From a bacterium (GTDB taxonomy: Bacteria > Hinthialibacterota > Hinthialibacteria > Hinthialibacterales > Hinthialibacteraceae): a stretch of DNA of 64,000 bases. The notes beneath the pieces were generated by a model, which worked only from the letters and a program-made list of their open reading frames with translations, was not told the origin of the DNA and ran no database searches. The translations under genes and the position numbers were made by a program. How positions within the stretch are numbered: position 1 is the first letter of the stretch; the number at the start of each line of letters is the position of its first letter. The stretch lies in NCBI GenBank assembly GCA_016125385.1, contig WGLV01000002.1:124001-188000 (forward strand). The letters are read 5' to 3'. Below are positions 34,620 to 42,995 of this stretch, piece by piece.

Positions 34620-36266
34620 TCAGGCGCTCATGGCCTTGAGGTCTTCTTCCACTGAGGCGATCGGCATGATGTTGAATTTCTCTACAAGAACATTTAACAC
34701 GCCTGGCGTCAAGAAGGCGGGTAATTTCGGTCCAAGACGAATATTACGCACGCCGAGATGAAGCAGCGCCAGAAGGACGCAAACCGCCTTCTGTTCGTAC
34801 CATGAGATCACCAGATTGAGAGGCAGATCGTTCACGCCCACGCCAAACGCGTCAGCCAGCGCGCCCGCGACGCGGATCGCCGAGAATGCGTCGTTACACT
34901 GCCCCATGTCGAGCAGACGCGGCACGCCGCCGATGTCGCCCAGATCGCAATCGATGACGCGGAATTTGCCACAGCCCAGCGTGAGCACGACCCAGTCCTC
35001 AGGCATTTCTTCCGCCAGTTCGGTATAATAATTCCGTCCGGGTTCGGAACCGTCGCACCCGCCGATCAGGACAAAGCGCTTGATGGCGCCGCTTTTTACC
35101 GCGTTGACGACCGTATCGGCGAGCCCCAGAACCGCGTGATGGCCGAAGCCCACAGTGTGATAGCGTGGCTCGCTGTCGTCCTGAAATCCCTCCGCTGCCA
35201 GCGCGGCTTCAATGACCGGTGTGAAGTCTTGATTGACGACGTGTTCGACGCCAGGCCAGCCGACCAGATTGGCGGTGAAGATGCGCGCCTTGTAACTCAT
35301 GCGCGGTTCCTGAATGCAGTTGGTGGTCATCAGAATCGCGCCGGGAAACTGTTCGAATTCGTTACGTTGCCGCATCCATGCGCCGCCGAAATGGCCAACC
35401 AGATGTTTATATTTTTTCAATTCGGGGTAAGCGTGTGCGGGCAGCATCTCGCCGTGCGTATAGATGTTGACGCCCTTGCCCTCGGTTTGTTTAAGCAGTT
35501 CTTCCAGGTCTTTCAGATCGTGTCCTGAAACAAGAATCGCCTTGCCCTTTACATGCCCCATCAGGACGGGAGTCGGCGTCTGCTGGCCGTAGGCTCCGGT
35601 GTTTGCTTCATCGAGCAACTGGAGAACAACCAACGAAATCTCGCCGCATTTCAGATTGATGGCGAGCAGTTCACCGATGGATGGATTTGATTTCGTGGTG
35701 AAGTCGAGCGCTTCGTGAAAGAAAGCGTAAACCGAATCGTTTTCCTTGCCCAGAATCTGGGCATGCGTCGCGTATGCTGCCGCGCCTTTTACGCCGTAGG
35801 TCAAAAGTTCCTGCAAAGAGGTGACGTCGTCGCCGATGTTCTGCATGCGCTGCAGAATGGAGACCGCGCGCCCCATCTGAAGCATCTCGTCCCTGTTTTT
35901 TGCTCCGGCCCAGGCGGCGGGCCCCGCCAGCGTTTCGGGTTCTTCGCCCGCATTGCGGCTGGCTTCGATATAAAGGCGTTGCGCCTTGTCGCGAACCAGC
36001 AGCGCCTCGTGAATCAGTTCTTCAATACGTCTCGCGTCGAAATTCACGTTGGTGACCGTTGCAAACAGAGCGTGGATGGTGAATACATCGACGTTCCGGT
36101 CGCGCGCTCCGAATTGGGCTGCGCGATGGGCGTACATCGAAACGCCTTTCACCGCGTGGATCAGAAGATCCTGCAAAACGGCGGTTTCGTCGTCTTTACC
36201 ACAGACGCCCTTGCCGTTACTGCAACCAACGCCGTTCAACGTTTGTTCACACTGATAGCAAAACAT
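34620..36266 (-). CDS. hcp: Hydroxylamine reductase / hybrid cluster protein
   Basis: A 548-residue iron-sulfur protein. The N-terminal cysteine cluster is CYQCEQTLNGVGCSNGKGVCGK; hybrid-cluster ligands include His and Glu in THGEMLPAHAYPELKKY, Cys in MTTNCIQEP, LIGGCDGSEPGRNYY, LTLGCGKFR and DMGQCNDAFSA. Hcp proteins reduce hydroxylamine and, with high affinity, nitric oxide, and so counter nitrosative stress. No hcr reductase gene is adjacent. It follows the Rrf2 regulator by 24 bases and precedes nrfHA, so it probably protects the cell from NO made during nitrite reduction. Confidence 0.95.
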   Translation of the reverse strand: MFCYQCEQTLNGVGCSNGKGVCGKDDETAVLQDLLIHAVKGVSMYAHRAAQFGARDRNVDVFTIHALFATVTNVNFDARRIEELIHEALLVRDKAQRLYIEASRNAGEEPETLAGPAAWAGAKNRDEMLQMGRAVSILQRMQNIGDDVTSLQELLTYGVKGAAAYATHAQILGKENDSVYAFFHEALDFTTKSNPSIGELLAINLKCGEISLVVLQLLDEANTGAYGQQTPTPVLMGHVKGKAILVSGHDLKDLEELLKQTEGKGVNIYTHGEMLPAHAYPELKKYKHLVGHFGGAWMRQRNEFEQFPGAILMTTNCIQEPRMSYKARIFTANLVGWPGVEHVVNQDFTPVIEAALAAEGFQDDSEPRYHTVGFGHHAVLGLADTVVNAVKSGAIKRFVLIGGCDGSEPGRNYYTELAEEMPEDWVVLTLGCGKFRVIDCDLGDIGGVPRLLDMGQCNDAFSAIRVAGALADAFGVGVNDLPLNLVISWYEQKAVCVLLALLHLGVRNIRLGPKLPAFLTPGVLNVLVEKFNIMPIASVEEDLKAMSA

Positions 36267-36290
36267 GAAAAACCTCCTGCCTCGGGTTAT

Positions 36291-36707
36291 TTATGCCAAT
36301 CGCCAGCCGGTTTTTTGAAACTGGATGACTTTATCGAGTTTGATATCGGATAAGGCTTTTTCAATTTTGGAGCGTTGCTTGAGCCAGAATTCGTGCATGG
36401 GGCAGGGGTTGCCGCCCCCGCAGACTGGCAGCCCCATCATGCAGCGTGAGCGCCATTCCACGCCGTCGACCGCGTCGGCCACGTCGAGCATAGAGATTTC
36501 ACCGGCGGGGCGGGCGAGCGCCAAGCCGCCCTTGTATCCGCGCTTGCTCTGGATGAGGCCTGACTGCCCCAAGTTATACAGCAATTTGGAGAGATAGGGC
36601 CGCGTGATACCGGTTCGTTCGGCGATGTCCTTTTCCTGAACCCACTGCTCGCCGATTGGATCGAGGCAACTCAGCGCCATGATGGCGTAGCCGGCGGTCT
36701 GTGACAT
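36291..36707 (-). CDS. Rrf2-family transcriptional regulator with three cysteines (NsrR/IscR-like)
   Basis: I prefer the start at MSQTAGYAI (36707), giving 138 residues. The winged helix-turn-helix has DIAERTGITRPYLSKLLYNLGQSGLI and the wing RGYKGGLALARP. Three cysteines (C89, C96, C102 in CMMGLPVCGGGNPC) form the iron-sulfur site of IscR/NsrR-type members, here with spacing x6 and x5. Context, at the head of hcp-nrfH-nrfA, points to an NO-sensing NsrR-like role. Half-sites TTACCT around its own promoter suggest autoregulation. IscR-like function cannot be excluded. Confidence 0.9.
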   Translation of the reverse strand: MSQTAGYAIMALSCLDPIGEQWVQEKDIAERTGITRPYLSKLLYNLGQSGLIQSKRGYKGGLALARPAGEISMLDVADAVDGVEWRSRCMMGLPVCGGGNPCPMHEFWLKQRSKIEKALSDIKLDKVIQFQKTGWRLA

Positions 36708-36729
36708 GGAAAGCATGATATGGCGTCCT

Positions 36730-36801
36730 TTACCTGAACCTTGTGCGTATTTTATGCAAAGATTACCTGGTGGTCAAGTATTAAAAATACCTTTAGGTAA
36801 T
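36730..36801 (-). promoter_or_regulatory. Promoter and operator region of the rrf2-hcp-nrfHA operon
   Basis: On the minus strand TTGACC (36777-36772), a 17-base spacer and TAAAAT (36754-36749) make a strong promoter. Around it are repeats of the same half-site. An inverted repeat ATACCT-TT-AGGTAAT lies at 36787-36801, just upstream of the -35. A TTACCT (plus strand 36763-36768) lies inside the spacer, and another TTACCT (36730-36735) lies near the transcription start. Three placements of one motif around one promoter fit a dimeric repressor such as the Rrf2 protein encoded downstream. Confidence 0.7.
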
Positions 36802-36816
36802 AAAAACGATCCGGCG

Positions 36817-36846
36817 CAAAAAAAAGGCTCTCGATGAGAGAACCTT
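36817..36846 (-). terminator. Terminator after the aldo/keto reductase gene
   Basis: On the minus strand AAGGTTCTCTC-ATC-GAGAGCCTT folds into a stem (with a two-base bulge) followed by TTTTTT. It ends the aldo/keto reductase transcript and separates it from the rrf2 promoter region. Confidence 0.85.
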
Positions 36847-36870
36847 CTTTCGCGATGCTATGTGTGAGGA

Positions 36871-37812
36871 TCAGGTTCTGGCGGTAAAAATCGGCTCAAC
36901 GCCCCGAGCGAGGCGTTGTATCGCGTTTTGTTCGTCACTGGATAGTGGCTTAAAATTTTCCGCGATTGCGAGCGCTTTCCAGAACAGCTCCTCTTCGCCG
37001 GGTGGGATGGCGGCGGTGATGTCGAGCGATAGAGTGAAACGCGCCGCGAGTTCCGTTTCGGCGTCATCGGTCACCGGCTGATACCAGCATTTTTCATACG
37101 GTTCGCGATTCGCGCCGTCCGCCCATTTGGTTTTGGCCAACGCTTTCAGGGCCAGGCGAGCCGCGCCTTTTTCTTTCGCTTTCTGCATGACCTGCGGGCC
37201 GAAATCCCCTTCATTCCAGGTGACGAAATTGAAGGGGAAGAGGACCGAATCGAAGTCGAAGCGGTTTAATGCTTCAATGGCGGCTACCGGAGAATGCGCT
37301 GAAAAGCCGAGATGCTTCAGCACGCCTTCCTCGCGCGCCTTGATAAAGACCTTCATGGCGCCGTCGTCGGCGAAAACCGTGTTCACGTCGTCCATCGTGG
37401 TGATGGCGTGAAGCTGATACAGGTCTAAATGGTCGGTGCGCAGGCGGGTGAGCGACTGGTCCAGCTCGCGTCTGGCGCCTTCCGCCTTGCGCTGGCCGGT
37501 CTTGCAGGCGAGAAATACGTCTTTACGGAACGGTTCCAGAGCGGGGCCCAGTTTCAGTTCCGCGTCGCCGTATGACGGCGCGACGTCGAAGTAGTTTACG
37601 CCACGCTCCACCGCTTTGGCGACGGTTTCATTGGCGTGATCTTGTTCGGCGTCTTTGACGACGATGCCCCCGAACCCGATGATTGACAGTTCGATGCCGG
37701 TGTCGCCATAGGAGCGGCGAGCCAGTTTGACCGAAGGCTCCGCCGCATGTACCGCGCAGGCGGCGGTCAGGCCTGCGATGGATGAGGTTTTAATAAAATC
37801 TCGGCGTTTCAT
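36871..37812 (-). CDS. Tat-exported aldo/keto reductase
   Basis: A 313-residue protein. The N-terminus MKRRDFIKTSSIAGLTAACAVHA is a Tat-type signal (RRDFIK). The body is an aldo/keto reductase barrel with the tetrad: Asp and Tyr in NYFDVAPSYGD, Lys in FLACKTG and His in YQLHAI. RSYGDTGIELSIIGFGG and HLGFSAHSP are also typical. The family reduces carbonyls with NADPH; Tat export would fit a protein folded with cofactor before export. The C-terminal 60 residues are less typical. It is monocistronic, with its own terminator. Confidence 0.9.
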   Translation of the reverse strand: MKRRDFIKTSSIAGLTAACAVHAAEPSVKLARRSYGDTGIELSIIGFGGIVVKDAEQDHANETVAKAVERGVNYFDVAPSYGDAELKLGPALEPFRKDVFLACKTGQRKAEGARRELDQSLTRLRTDHLDLYQLHAITTMDDVNTVFADDGAMKVFIKAREEGVLKHLGFSAHSPVAAIEALNRFDFDSVLFPFNFVTWNEGDFGPQVMQKAKEKGAARLALKALAKTKWADGANREPYEKCWYQPVTDDAETELAARFTLSLDITAAIPPGEEELFWKALAIAENFKPLSSDEQNAIQRLARGVEPIFTART

Positions 37813-37918
37813 AAAACACCCCCTGGGTTATTTGTGCTTTCAACAAGTCTGATTATTTCACTATATGGAAGAGGGAAATCGTTTTTGTGTCAAATGCGCG
37901 ATTTTGGCTGAATTTCAA

Positions 37919-37948
37919 TTGCGCTTGATTTGGTTCTTCCGGTAAGAT
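37919..37948 (+). promoter_or_regulatory. Candidate promoter of the isochorismatase-like gene
   Basis: TTGCGC (37919-37924), an 18-base spacer and TAAGAT (37943-37948) lie about 60 bases upstream of the ATG. It is a moderate match. Confidence 0.35.
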
Positions 37949-38004
37949 GAGTCACTGTCCGTGAAACGGTCAGCATAAACCCAGGTAACCCTGATGGAGC
38001 CGGC

Positions 38005-38841
38005 ATGATGCGTAAACTGATTTTGAATACGTCGATGATCCTGTTCGCCGCCTCGCTATGCGCGGCGGAGACGATTGAATTTACCGCGCGCTCTCAACAG
38101 CAGGATCCCTCTACTGAAGGCGTCTGGCGAAGCGTCGAAACGAAGACGTCGTGGGATCCCGCCAAAACCTGTGTCATTATCTGCGATATGTGGAACAAAC
38201 ACTGGTGCGACGGCGCTACCGAACGCGTTGGAGAAATGGTCCCCCGTATGAATGCGTTGTTGAACGCTTTGCGCCGTGACGGAGTGCTGGTCATTCACGC
38301 CCCAAGCGGAACGATGGATTACTATAAGCAGATGCCTCAACGCCAGCGCGCCATCGACGCGCCCTATTCGAAGCCGCCGGTCGAGATCGCGGGATGGTGT
38401 TATCTCGACCTGAATGATGAATCCGCGCTGCCCATAGATGATTCCGACGGTGGATGCGACCGCGACGGCGATAACGTACAGTACACCGCCTGGACGATGG
38501 AACACCCCGGATTGGAACTCGCTCCTGAAGACGCCGTCAGCGACGACGGTCAGGAAATTTATAACCTGATGGCGCAGCAGGGAATCGACAACGTTATCAT
38601 GATGGGCGTACATCTGAACATGTGCGTTCTAGGCAGACCGTTCGGCATTCGCCAGCTCAAGCGGCTCGGTAAAAACGTAGTGCTGGTGCGCGACCTTACC
38701 GATACCATGTATAACCCCAAAATGCCGCCCTACGTCGATCATGAAACCGGGACGAAGCTGGTCGTGATGCACGTGGAAAAATACTGGGCGCCATCGACGA
38801 CCAGCCGCGACCTGATGGATGAGATTTCAGGCTCAAAATGA
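38005..38841 (+). CDS. Exported isochorismatase-family hydrolase
   Basis: A 278-residue protein (ATG 38005 or 38008). The N-terminus RKLILNTSMILFAASLCAAE is a Sec signal peptide. The fold is the cysteine hydrolase of isochorismatase/nicotinamidase type: Asp in TCVIICDMWNKHWC, then VLVIHAPSGTMDYY, and the nucleophile Cys in VHLNMCVLGRPFGIRQL. The Lys between them is unclear. Secretion is unusual, and a DDSDGGCDRDGDN insertion looks like a calcium-binding loop. The substrate may be an amide released from exogenous material. An esterase gene follows 74 bases downstream. Confidence 0.83.
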   Translation: MMRKLILNTSMILFAASLCAAETIEFTARSQQQDPSTEGVWRSVETKTSWDPAKTCVIICDMWNKHWCDGATERVGEMVPRMNALLNALRRDGVLVIHAPSGTMDYYKQMPQRQRAIDAPYSKPPVEIAGWCYLDLNDESALPIDDSDGGCDRDGDNVQYTAWTMEHPGLELAPEDAVSDDGQEIYNLMAQQGIDNVIMMGVHLNMCVLGRPFGIRQLKRLGKNVVLVRDLTDTMYNPKMPPYVDHETGTKLVVMHVEKYWAPSTTSRDLMDEISGSK

Positions 38842-38915
38842 ACGGATTCAGCGAAATTGCATGATTCGCGTTCGCGCGAAGTTCAATTTGAAAAATGGGA
38901 AAGGAAGAAGATGAG

Positions 38916-39881
38916 ATGAGATGGCGATATGGTATTCCTTTGCTGATTGCGGCTTTCTGCATGATGTCGGCGAACGCGGCTCCGCCGCCGATTCCGAAAG
39001 GATATCCCTCGCAGGAGGCGATCGTCGCGGCGGTGCAGTCGGGACAACTCAAACTGGCTGAGGCCTTCAATCTGCCGACGCCCGATTCCATTGAAGAAAC
39101 GAAAGGGATCGAATATGGCAAGGCGGGTGACAAATCACTTCAACTCGATTTGTATCGGCCGAAAAGCACGTCCAAGCCGACGCCGGTCATACTTTTTATT
39201 CATGGCGGCGGCTGGAAAAGCGGTAATCGCGCGGATATGAAATACTACTGCCTGTATTTCGCTCAAAAGGGATACATCACCGCCACTATGTCATACCGAT
39301 TGGCCGGCGAGGCGAAATATCCCGCCGCCGTACAGGACGCCAAATGCGCGGTGCGCTGGTTACGGGCGAACGCGAAGCAATACTCGATCGATCCAAACCG
39401 TATCGTAGTGAGCGGCAATTCGGCGGGCGGTCATCTTTCCCTGATGGTGGGTTACGCGCAGGACCCCGCGCTGGAAGGCGATAGCGGCAATGCCGGCGTC
39501 AGCAGCAAGGTTCGCGCGGTCGTTGATTTTTACGGCCCGGTTGATTTGACCGGCGACGATGCGCGCGATAACGGTCTGGTGAACAATTTTATCGGAAAGC
39601 CGTTCGATCAGGCGAAAGATGCTTATCAGCAAGCCTCGCCTCTGTTTCATCTCGACAAGAAAGACCCGCCGACCTTGATTTTTCATGGAACGATCGACGA
39701 CACGGTGAACATCCGTCACGCGGATCGCCTCGATAAACAGCTGACTGAACTGGGAATCGATCATGTGTATGAACGCTATGAAGGCTGGGGACACGTGATG
39801 GACCTCGCGAAGCCGGTGAATGACCGATGCGTCTACATGATGGAACAGTTTTTTGAAAAATACGCTCCACTGCCGAAATAA
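38916..39881 (+). CDS. Secreted alpha/beta-hydrolase esterase
   Basis: I start at ATG 38916 (MRWRYGIP), giving 321 residues; AAGGAAG lies upstream. A Sec signal ends at SANAA. The alpha/beta hydrolase core has the oxyanion motif HGGGW, the nucleophile elbow GNSAGGH, Asp in GTIDDTVN and His in GWGHVMD. This is the carbohydrate-esterase/BD-FAE type of lipase-like hydrolase, which often removes acetyl or feruloyl groups from polysaccharides. It fits the extracellular glycan theme of the window. A terminator follows. Confidence 0.88.
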   Translation: MRWRYGIPLLIAAFCMMSANAAPPPIPKGYPSQEAIVAAVQSGQLKLAEAFNLPTPDSIEETKGIEYGKAGDKSLQLDLYRPKSTSKPTPVILFIHGGGWKSGNRADMKYYCLYFAQKGYITATMSYRLAGEAKYPAAVQDAKCAVRWLRANAKQYSIDPNRIVVSGNSAGGHLSLMVGYAQDPALEGDSGNAGVSSKVRAVVDFYGPVDLTGDDARDNGLVNNFIGKPFDQAKDAYQQASPLFHLDKKDPPTLIFHGTIDDTVNIRHADRLDKQLTELGIDHVYERYEGWGHVMDLAKPVNDRCVYMMEQFFEKYAPLPK

Positions 39882-39910
39882 GGAATCATTCGGCGTTTCA
39901 AATGCAGATA

Positions 39911-39940
39911 AACGCCCGTTTGTATAAGCGGGCGTTTTTT
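39911..39940 (+). terminator. Rho-independent terminator after the esterase
   Basis: AACGCCCG and CGGGCGTT flank a ten-base loop and are followed by TTTTTT. Confidence 0.93.
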
Positions 39941-39976
39941 CATGTATGGGTTGATGCGAGGCATGCACTAGGGGTT

Positions 39977-40004
39977 TTGATAAAATCGATTCAGAATATA
40001 GATA
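39977..40004 (+). promoter_or_regulatory. Candidate promoter of the 190-aa lipoprotein gene
   Basis: TTGATA, a 16-base spacer and TAGATA lie 23 bases before the ATG at 40027. It is a moderate match in an AT-rich stretch. Confidence 0.35.
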
Positions 40005-40026
40005 ACTTCAGTTCAATGAGATTGAT

Positions 40027-40599
40027 ATGATGCGCGTGCCTGATTCCCGTTTCGTGATTGTGTTCACGGTGATACTGATTGCTTTTATTTTCGCGGCTTG
40101 CGGCGACCAGGAAGCGCGCCGGGCCGCTGTTCCCACCTCAACCCCGGAGCCTCCGCCTGTGACGCCCGTCGCACTTCCGATGGACGTCGACTGGCCCGGC
40201 TTGCGTCAATTGGATCGGCTTACCGCTGAAGCTGTCGTGCTTTCCGCGACTGGCAAGGATGACGCGTTTCGTAAAGCGGCGGTCACGCTGATCGCGACGG
40301 CGTCGGACGTCGTCCGGCAAGACCCGCCTCCCGGCGCGCATTTTGGCCACTTCATCAAAATGTACCAGGAAGAACTGCGCCATCTTCTTGAACTCGCGGA
40401 TGATCCCGAAAATCTGAATATTGATAAATTACGGATGATGGTTTCCGGTTTTCCGTTAATCGTGGATATGTTGAGACAGGCGGCAGGGACTCCGGCTTGG
40501 GATCAGCCCGTTCAGGCTCCGGCGATCTCGGGTTCAACGCCTGAATCCGCGAGCGGGGAGCCGATTTCGCCGACTAGCGCTTCAAGCCCCGATCAATAA
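40027..40599 (+). CDS. Lipoprotein of unknown function
   Basis: A 190-residue protein with a lipoprotein signal peptide (VIVFTVILIAFIFAAC, lipobox FAAC). A Pro/Thr-rich linker follows (PTSTPEPPPVTP), then a compact helical domain (residues about 55-155, with FGHFIKMYQEELRHLLELADDPENL) and a Ser/Pro-rich tail. The helical part recalls cytochrome c prime-like four-helix bundles, but there is no haem motif. I recognise no family. The last few codons overlap the convergent methyltransferase gene by 7 bases. Confidence 0.75.
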   Translation: MMRVPDSRFVIVFTVILIAFIFAACGDQEARRAAVPTSTPEPPPVTPVALPMDVDWPGLRQLDRLTAEAVVLSATGKDDAFRKAAVTLIATASDVVRQDPPPGAHFGHFIKMYQEELRHLLELADDPENLNIDKLRMMVSGFPLIVDMLRQAAGTPAWDQPVQAPAISGSTPESASGEPISPTSASSPDQ

Positions 40600-41516
40600 G
40601 GCTTGCGTGCGAGAATAATCGCGTAATCAGTACTCAGATCGTCATCGCTCAGTGATTGAAACCGGGGCTTCAGCGCATCTCGTTTGATTTCCGAGGCTCG
40701 GTAATGCCTGTCTTCCCCGATAATTTCAAAACCCGCTTCGCGCATGGCGCCGAGATGCCATGAATGCGGCGCCCTGTTGGTCAGACAGGGGCGCCGCCCC
40801 TGCATGAGCCTGAACGCCTGGTCGCTGACCGTCCAGTGCCCGTTCCATTCATCCGCGACTCCGAAACTTGAATAGTCGATGTGGTGAGTCATGACGCCGC
40901 CCGGCGTAAGCCATCGGTAAAAGAGCCGATAAGCCTTCGCGTATTCCTCCACGTGTTGCATAACCGCTTGCGAAACGATGCGCTGGGCTCCGCCTTCCGC
41001 GATAACGGCGTCATCGTATCGCGGAGCATGATACTCGATCCGTATTTCGTTGGATTGAGCCTGTTTTTCTTCATGCGCCAAACGTAACGCCTGGTGAATT
41101 GATTCGATTCTTGCGGGATTCAGCGATCGGCTGAGCGTCTTCTCATCGAGCAGGTCAATTGGAAAGGCGATATTGTTGTCGTACACGTCACGCCGCGCGA
41201 ATCGATCGATTAACTCACGCAGAATCGCTTCATCTCTTTGTAATGATGCAAAACGGCAAGCGTCAAGCGCATAAAGGCGGCGCGCTCCCAACAGCATCCA
41301 GCTCAATCCGGCGCCTGATGAAAATCCACATCCGAATTCAATAACGGATTCAGGAATCTCGTCAATGCCATGACGAGCGGCGAACGTGTAATGCCGGAGG
41401 CAGGTTGAATAGCAGTAGGCGGGATCGAGTGTTTCGCCGCCGTTTGGATTCAGCCGCAGATTCCACAAGGGCGTATAACTCAACAGCCCGCCAAGAATTC
41501 GCTTCAGTTTGATCAT
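40593..41516 (-). CDS. SAM-dependent methyltransferase
   Basis: I start at ATG 41516 (MIKLKRIL), because the track start is a TTG inside the terminator hairpin of the preceding gene; 307 residues. The class I methyltransferase motif I is VIEFGCGFSSGAGLSWMLLG, followed by YALDACRF. Later IVSQAVMQHVEEYAKAYRLFYRWLTPGGVMTHHIDYS is typical of SAM enzymes acting on small molecules. HIDYSSFG and NRAPHSWH suggest a sugar or lipid modification enzyme, as found in polysaccharide clusters, but there is no neighbour to define a substrate. Confidence 0.78.
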   Translation of the reverse strand: MIKLKRILGGLLSYTPLWNLRLNPNGGETLDPAYCYSTCLRHYTFAARHGIDEIPESVIEFGCGFSSGAGLSWMLLGARRLYALDACRFASLQRDEAILRELIDRFARRDVYDNNIAFPIDLLDEKTLSRSLNPARIESIHQALRLAHEEKQAQSNEIRIEYHAPRYDDAVIAEGGAQRIVSQAVMQHVEEYAKAYRLFYRWLTPGGVMTHHIDYSSFGVADEWNGHWTVSDQAFRLMQGRRPCLTNRAPHSWHLGAMREAGFEIIGEDRHYRASEIKRDALKPRFQSLSDDDLSTDYAIILARKPY

Positions 41517-41533
41517 GATCAAGAACAAAGAAA

Positions 41534-41558
41534 AGCGCTCTCTCAAAGAGAGAGCGCT
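41534..41558 (-). terminator. Terminator after carbonic anhydrase gene
   Basis: AGCGCTCTCTC-TTT-GAGAGAGCGCT is a perfect 11-bp stem; on the minus strand it is followed by TTTTCTTTGTTCTT. It ends the O-methyltransferase/wHTH/carbonic anhydrase set. Confidence 0.93.
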
Positions 41559-41581
41559 ATAGGAACGTTTTCTGAAATTTC

Positions 41582-42310
41582 TCAGTTTTCCGCCTGGGGT
41601 TGGGCTTCAAGAAGCCTTTCAAGGCGGGGATGTTCACCCATCCATTCCACTTTGCCGTCTTCAATGTGATAAACCGCGCCGACGACTTTCAGTTTCTTCT
41701 CTTTTACCAGTTCGCGTGTTTCGGGGCTATTGACGATCAGGTCTCGAATCGATTGCCATACGTTGGTTTTGACCGCTTTTTCCACCAGGTCGTCGCCCGT
41801 TGCATTTGGATCGCGGCGTTTGACGCGTTCGACGGCGGGTTTGATGTTATCGACCAGTTGGGGAATGCTGCCGTGAAGTTCCGCGCCCTGCGCGACGGCG
41901 GTAACCGCTCCACAATGCGAGTGTCCCATCACGACCATCAGCGGCGTACCCAGGTGGGCGACGCCGTATTCGATTGAGCCGATTTCATCGATATCGCAAA
42001 CGTTGCCTGCCACGCGGATCACAAAGACGTCGCCGATACCGAGGTCGAAAATGTGTTCCGGGGAGACGCGCGAGTCGGAACAGGCGATCAACGTTACGAA
42101 GGGATGCTGGCCCGTACTGGTTTCCTGCAAACGAGCGGCGTCGAGATGTTCGTATTTGCGGGCGCCGGTAACAAAACGCTCATTACCGTCTTTCATCGCC
42201 TGCAAGGCCTGATCGGGCGTCATATCGACGCCTTCGGAGGCGGCTTGAACGAAGGCGCAAACCAGGAGAGTGAAGATCGCGATCAGACCAGTTATCCAAT
42301 TTTTTTTCAT
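41582..42310 (-). CDS. Exported beta-class carbonic anhydrase
   Basis: I start at MKKNWITGL (42310), giving 242 residues. The N-terminal helix (WITGLIAIFTLLVCAFVQAA) is a signal peptide. The zinc site of beta carbonic anhydrases is complete: CSDSR (Cys, Asp, Arg) and GHSHCGA (His, Cys). VIRVAGN and YGVAHLGTPLMVVMGH are also family motifs. It interconverts CO2 and bicarbonate, here in the periplasm. It is last in a minus-strand run of O-methyltransferase, wHTH regulator and this gene. Confidence 0.92.
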   Translation of the reverse strand: MKKNWITGLIAIFTLLVCAFVQAASEGVDMTPDQALQAMKDGNERFVTGARKYEHLDAARLQETSTGQHPFVTLIACSDSRVSPEHIFDLGIGDVFVIRVAGNVCDIDEIGSIEYGVAHLGTPLMVVMGHSHCGAVTAVAQGAELHGSIPQLVDNIKPAVERVKRRDPNATGDDLVEKAVKTNVWQSIRDLIVNSPETRELVKEKKLKVVGAVYHIEDGKVEWMGEHPRLERLLEAQPQAEN

Positions 42311-42342
42311 ATCGAGTGCTCCATGATTCATGATTGGTTCTA

Positions 42343-42981
42343 TCAGGCTGAATCATCGTCGTATGAGTCGACGAATTGGCATATTGTACTTGCCGTATGG
42401 CTGAAGCGGTATCCGTTTTTTTGATTTATCAAACCTCGTTCATCCAGATTCCTCAAATGCCTTCGAACGCTTTCAATCGACAACCCGGCTGAATCCGCGA
42501 TGCGGCCCAGCCATTGACCTTCATCCTGGGGTTGAGCCGCGGATTGCAGGCTGATTTTATAAGCGCAAAACAAGACCGCCATGTCGCCGGAGGCAAGTGA
42601 AGCGCCCGTTCTCATCAGATTCGGCGATTCAGTGGATGGGCTCAACGACATCTGAAAAAATAGGCGTTTGATAAACTGGAAACTGATGTCGTCTGGAGCT
42701 CCGTGTTCAAAAAACGCAATCATCACGTCGGCGCTTTCTCCATGCGGAACTTTAAGAGAGTCAGAAATATTCAGTCTCCCCTTCTCCAGCCATCGCCGCC
42801 ATTGATCGCGAATTTTCTGAATGTATTCCACGTTGCGCATGCGGCAAAAAAACACGCCGACGTGCTGAATAGCCGTCGCGCGGTCTCCAGGCGAAACGCC
42901 GGGGACATGGCGGGCGAAGCGAACAAGCGCGTCGCTCAGCTTCCGCTCCGTGGAATCGTCTCCCTGTGCTGATTTCGTCAT
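42343..42981 (-). CDS. Putative winged-helix transcriptional regulator
   Basis: A 212-residue soluble protein. The first 130 residues are helical and not recognised (KLSDALVRFARHVPGVSPGDRATAIQHV, IRDQWRRWLEKGRLNISD). The C-terminal part looks like a winged helix: WLGRIADSAGLSIESVRRHLRNLDERGLINQKNGYRFS, in which IADSAGLSIESVRRHLRNL is the helix-turn-helix. Its 32-base distance to the exported carbonic anhydrase gene suggests co-transcription. No ligand is predictable. Confidence 0.65.
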   Translation of the reverse strand: MTKSAQGDDSTERKLSDALVRFARHVPGVSPGDRATAIQHVGVFFCRMRNVEYIQKIRDQWRRWLEKGRLNISDSLKVPHGESADVMIAFFEHGAPDDISFQFIKRLFFQMSLSPSTESPNLMRTGASLASGDMAVLFCAYKISLQSAAQPQDEGQWLGRIADSAGLSIESVRRHLRNLDERGLINQKNGYRFSHTASTICQFVDSYDDDSA

Positions 42982-42995
42982 TCCAGCATTACCCG

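Noticed and set aside
41534-41546. Upstream TTG start for the methyltransferase at 41546
   Set aside because: It lies inside the perfect terminator hairpin of the carbonic anhydrase transcript, so the start at 41516 is more plausible.
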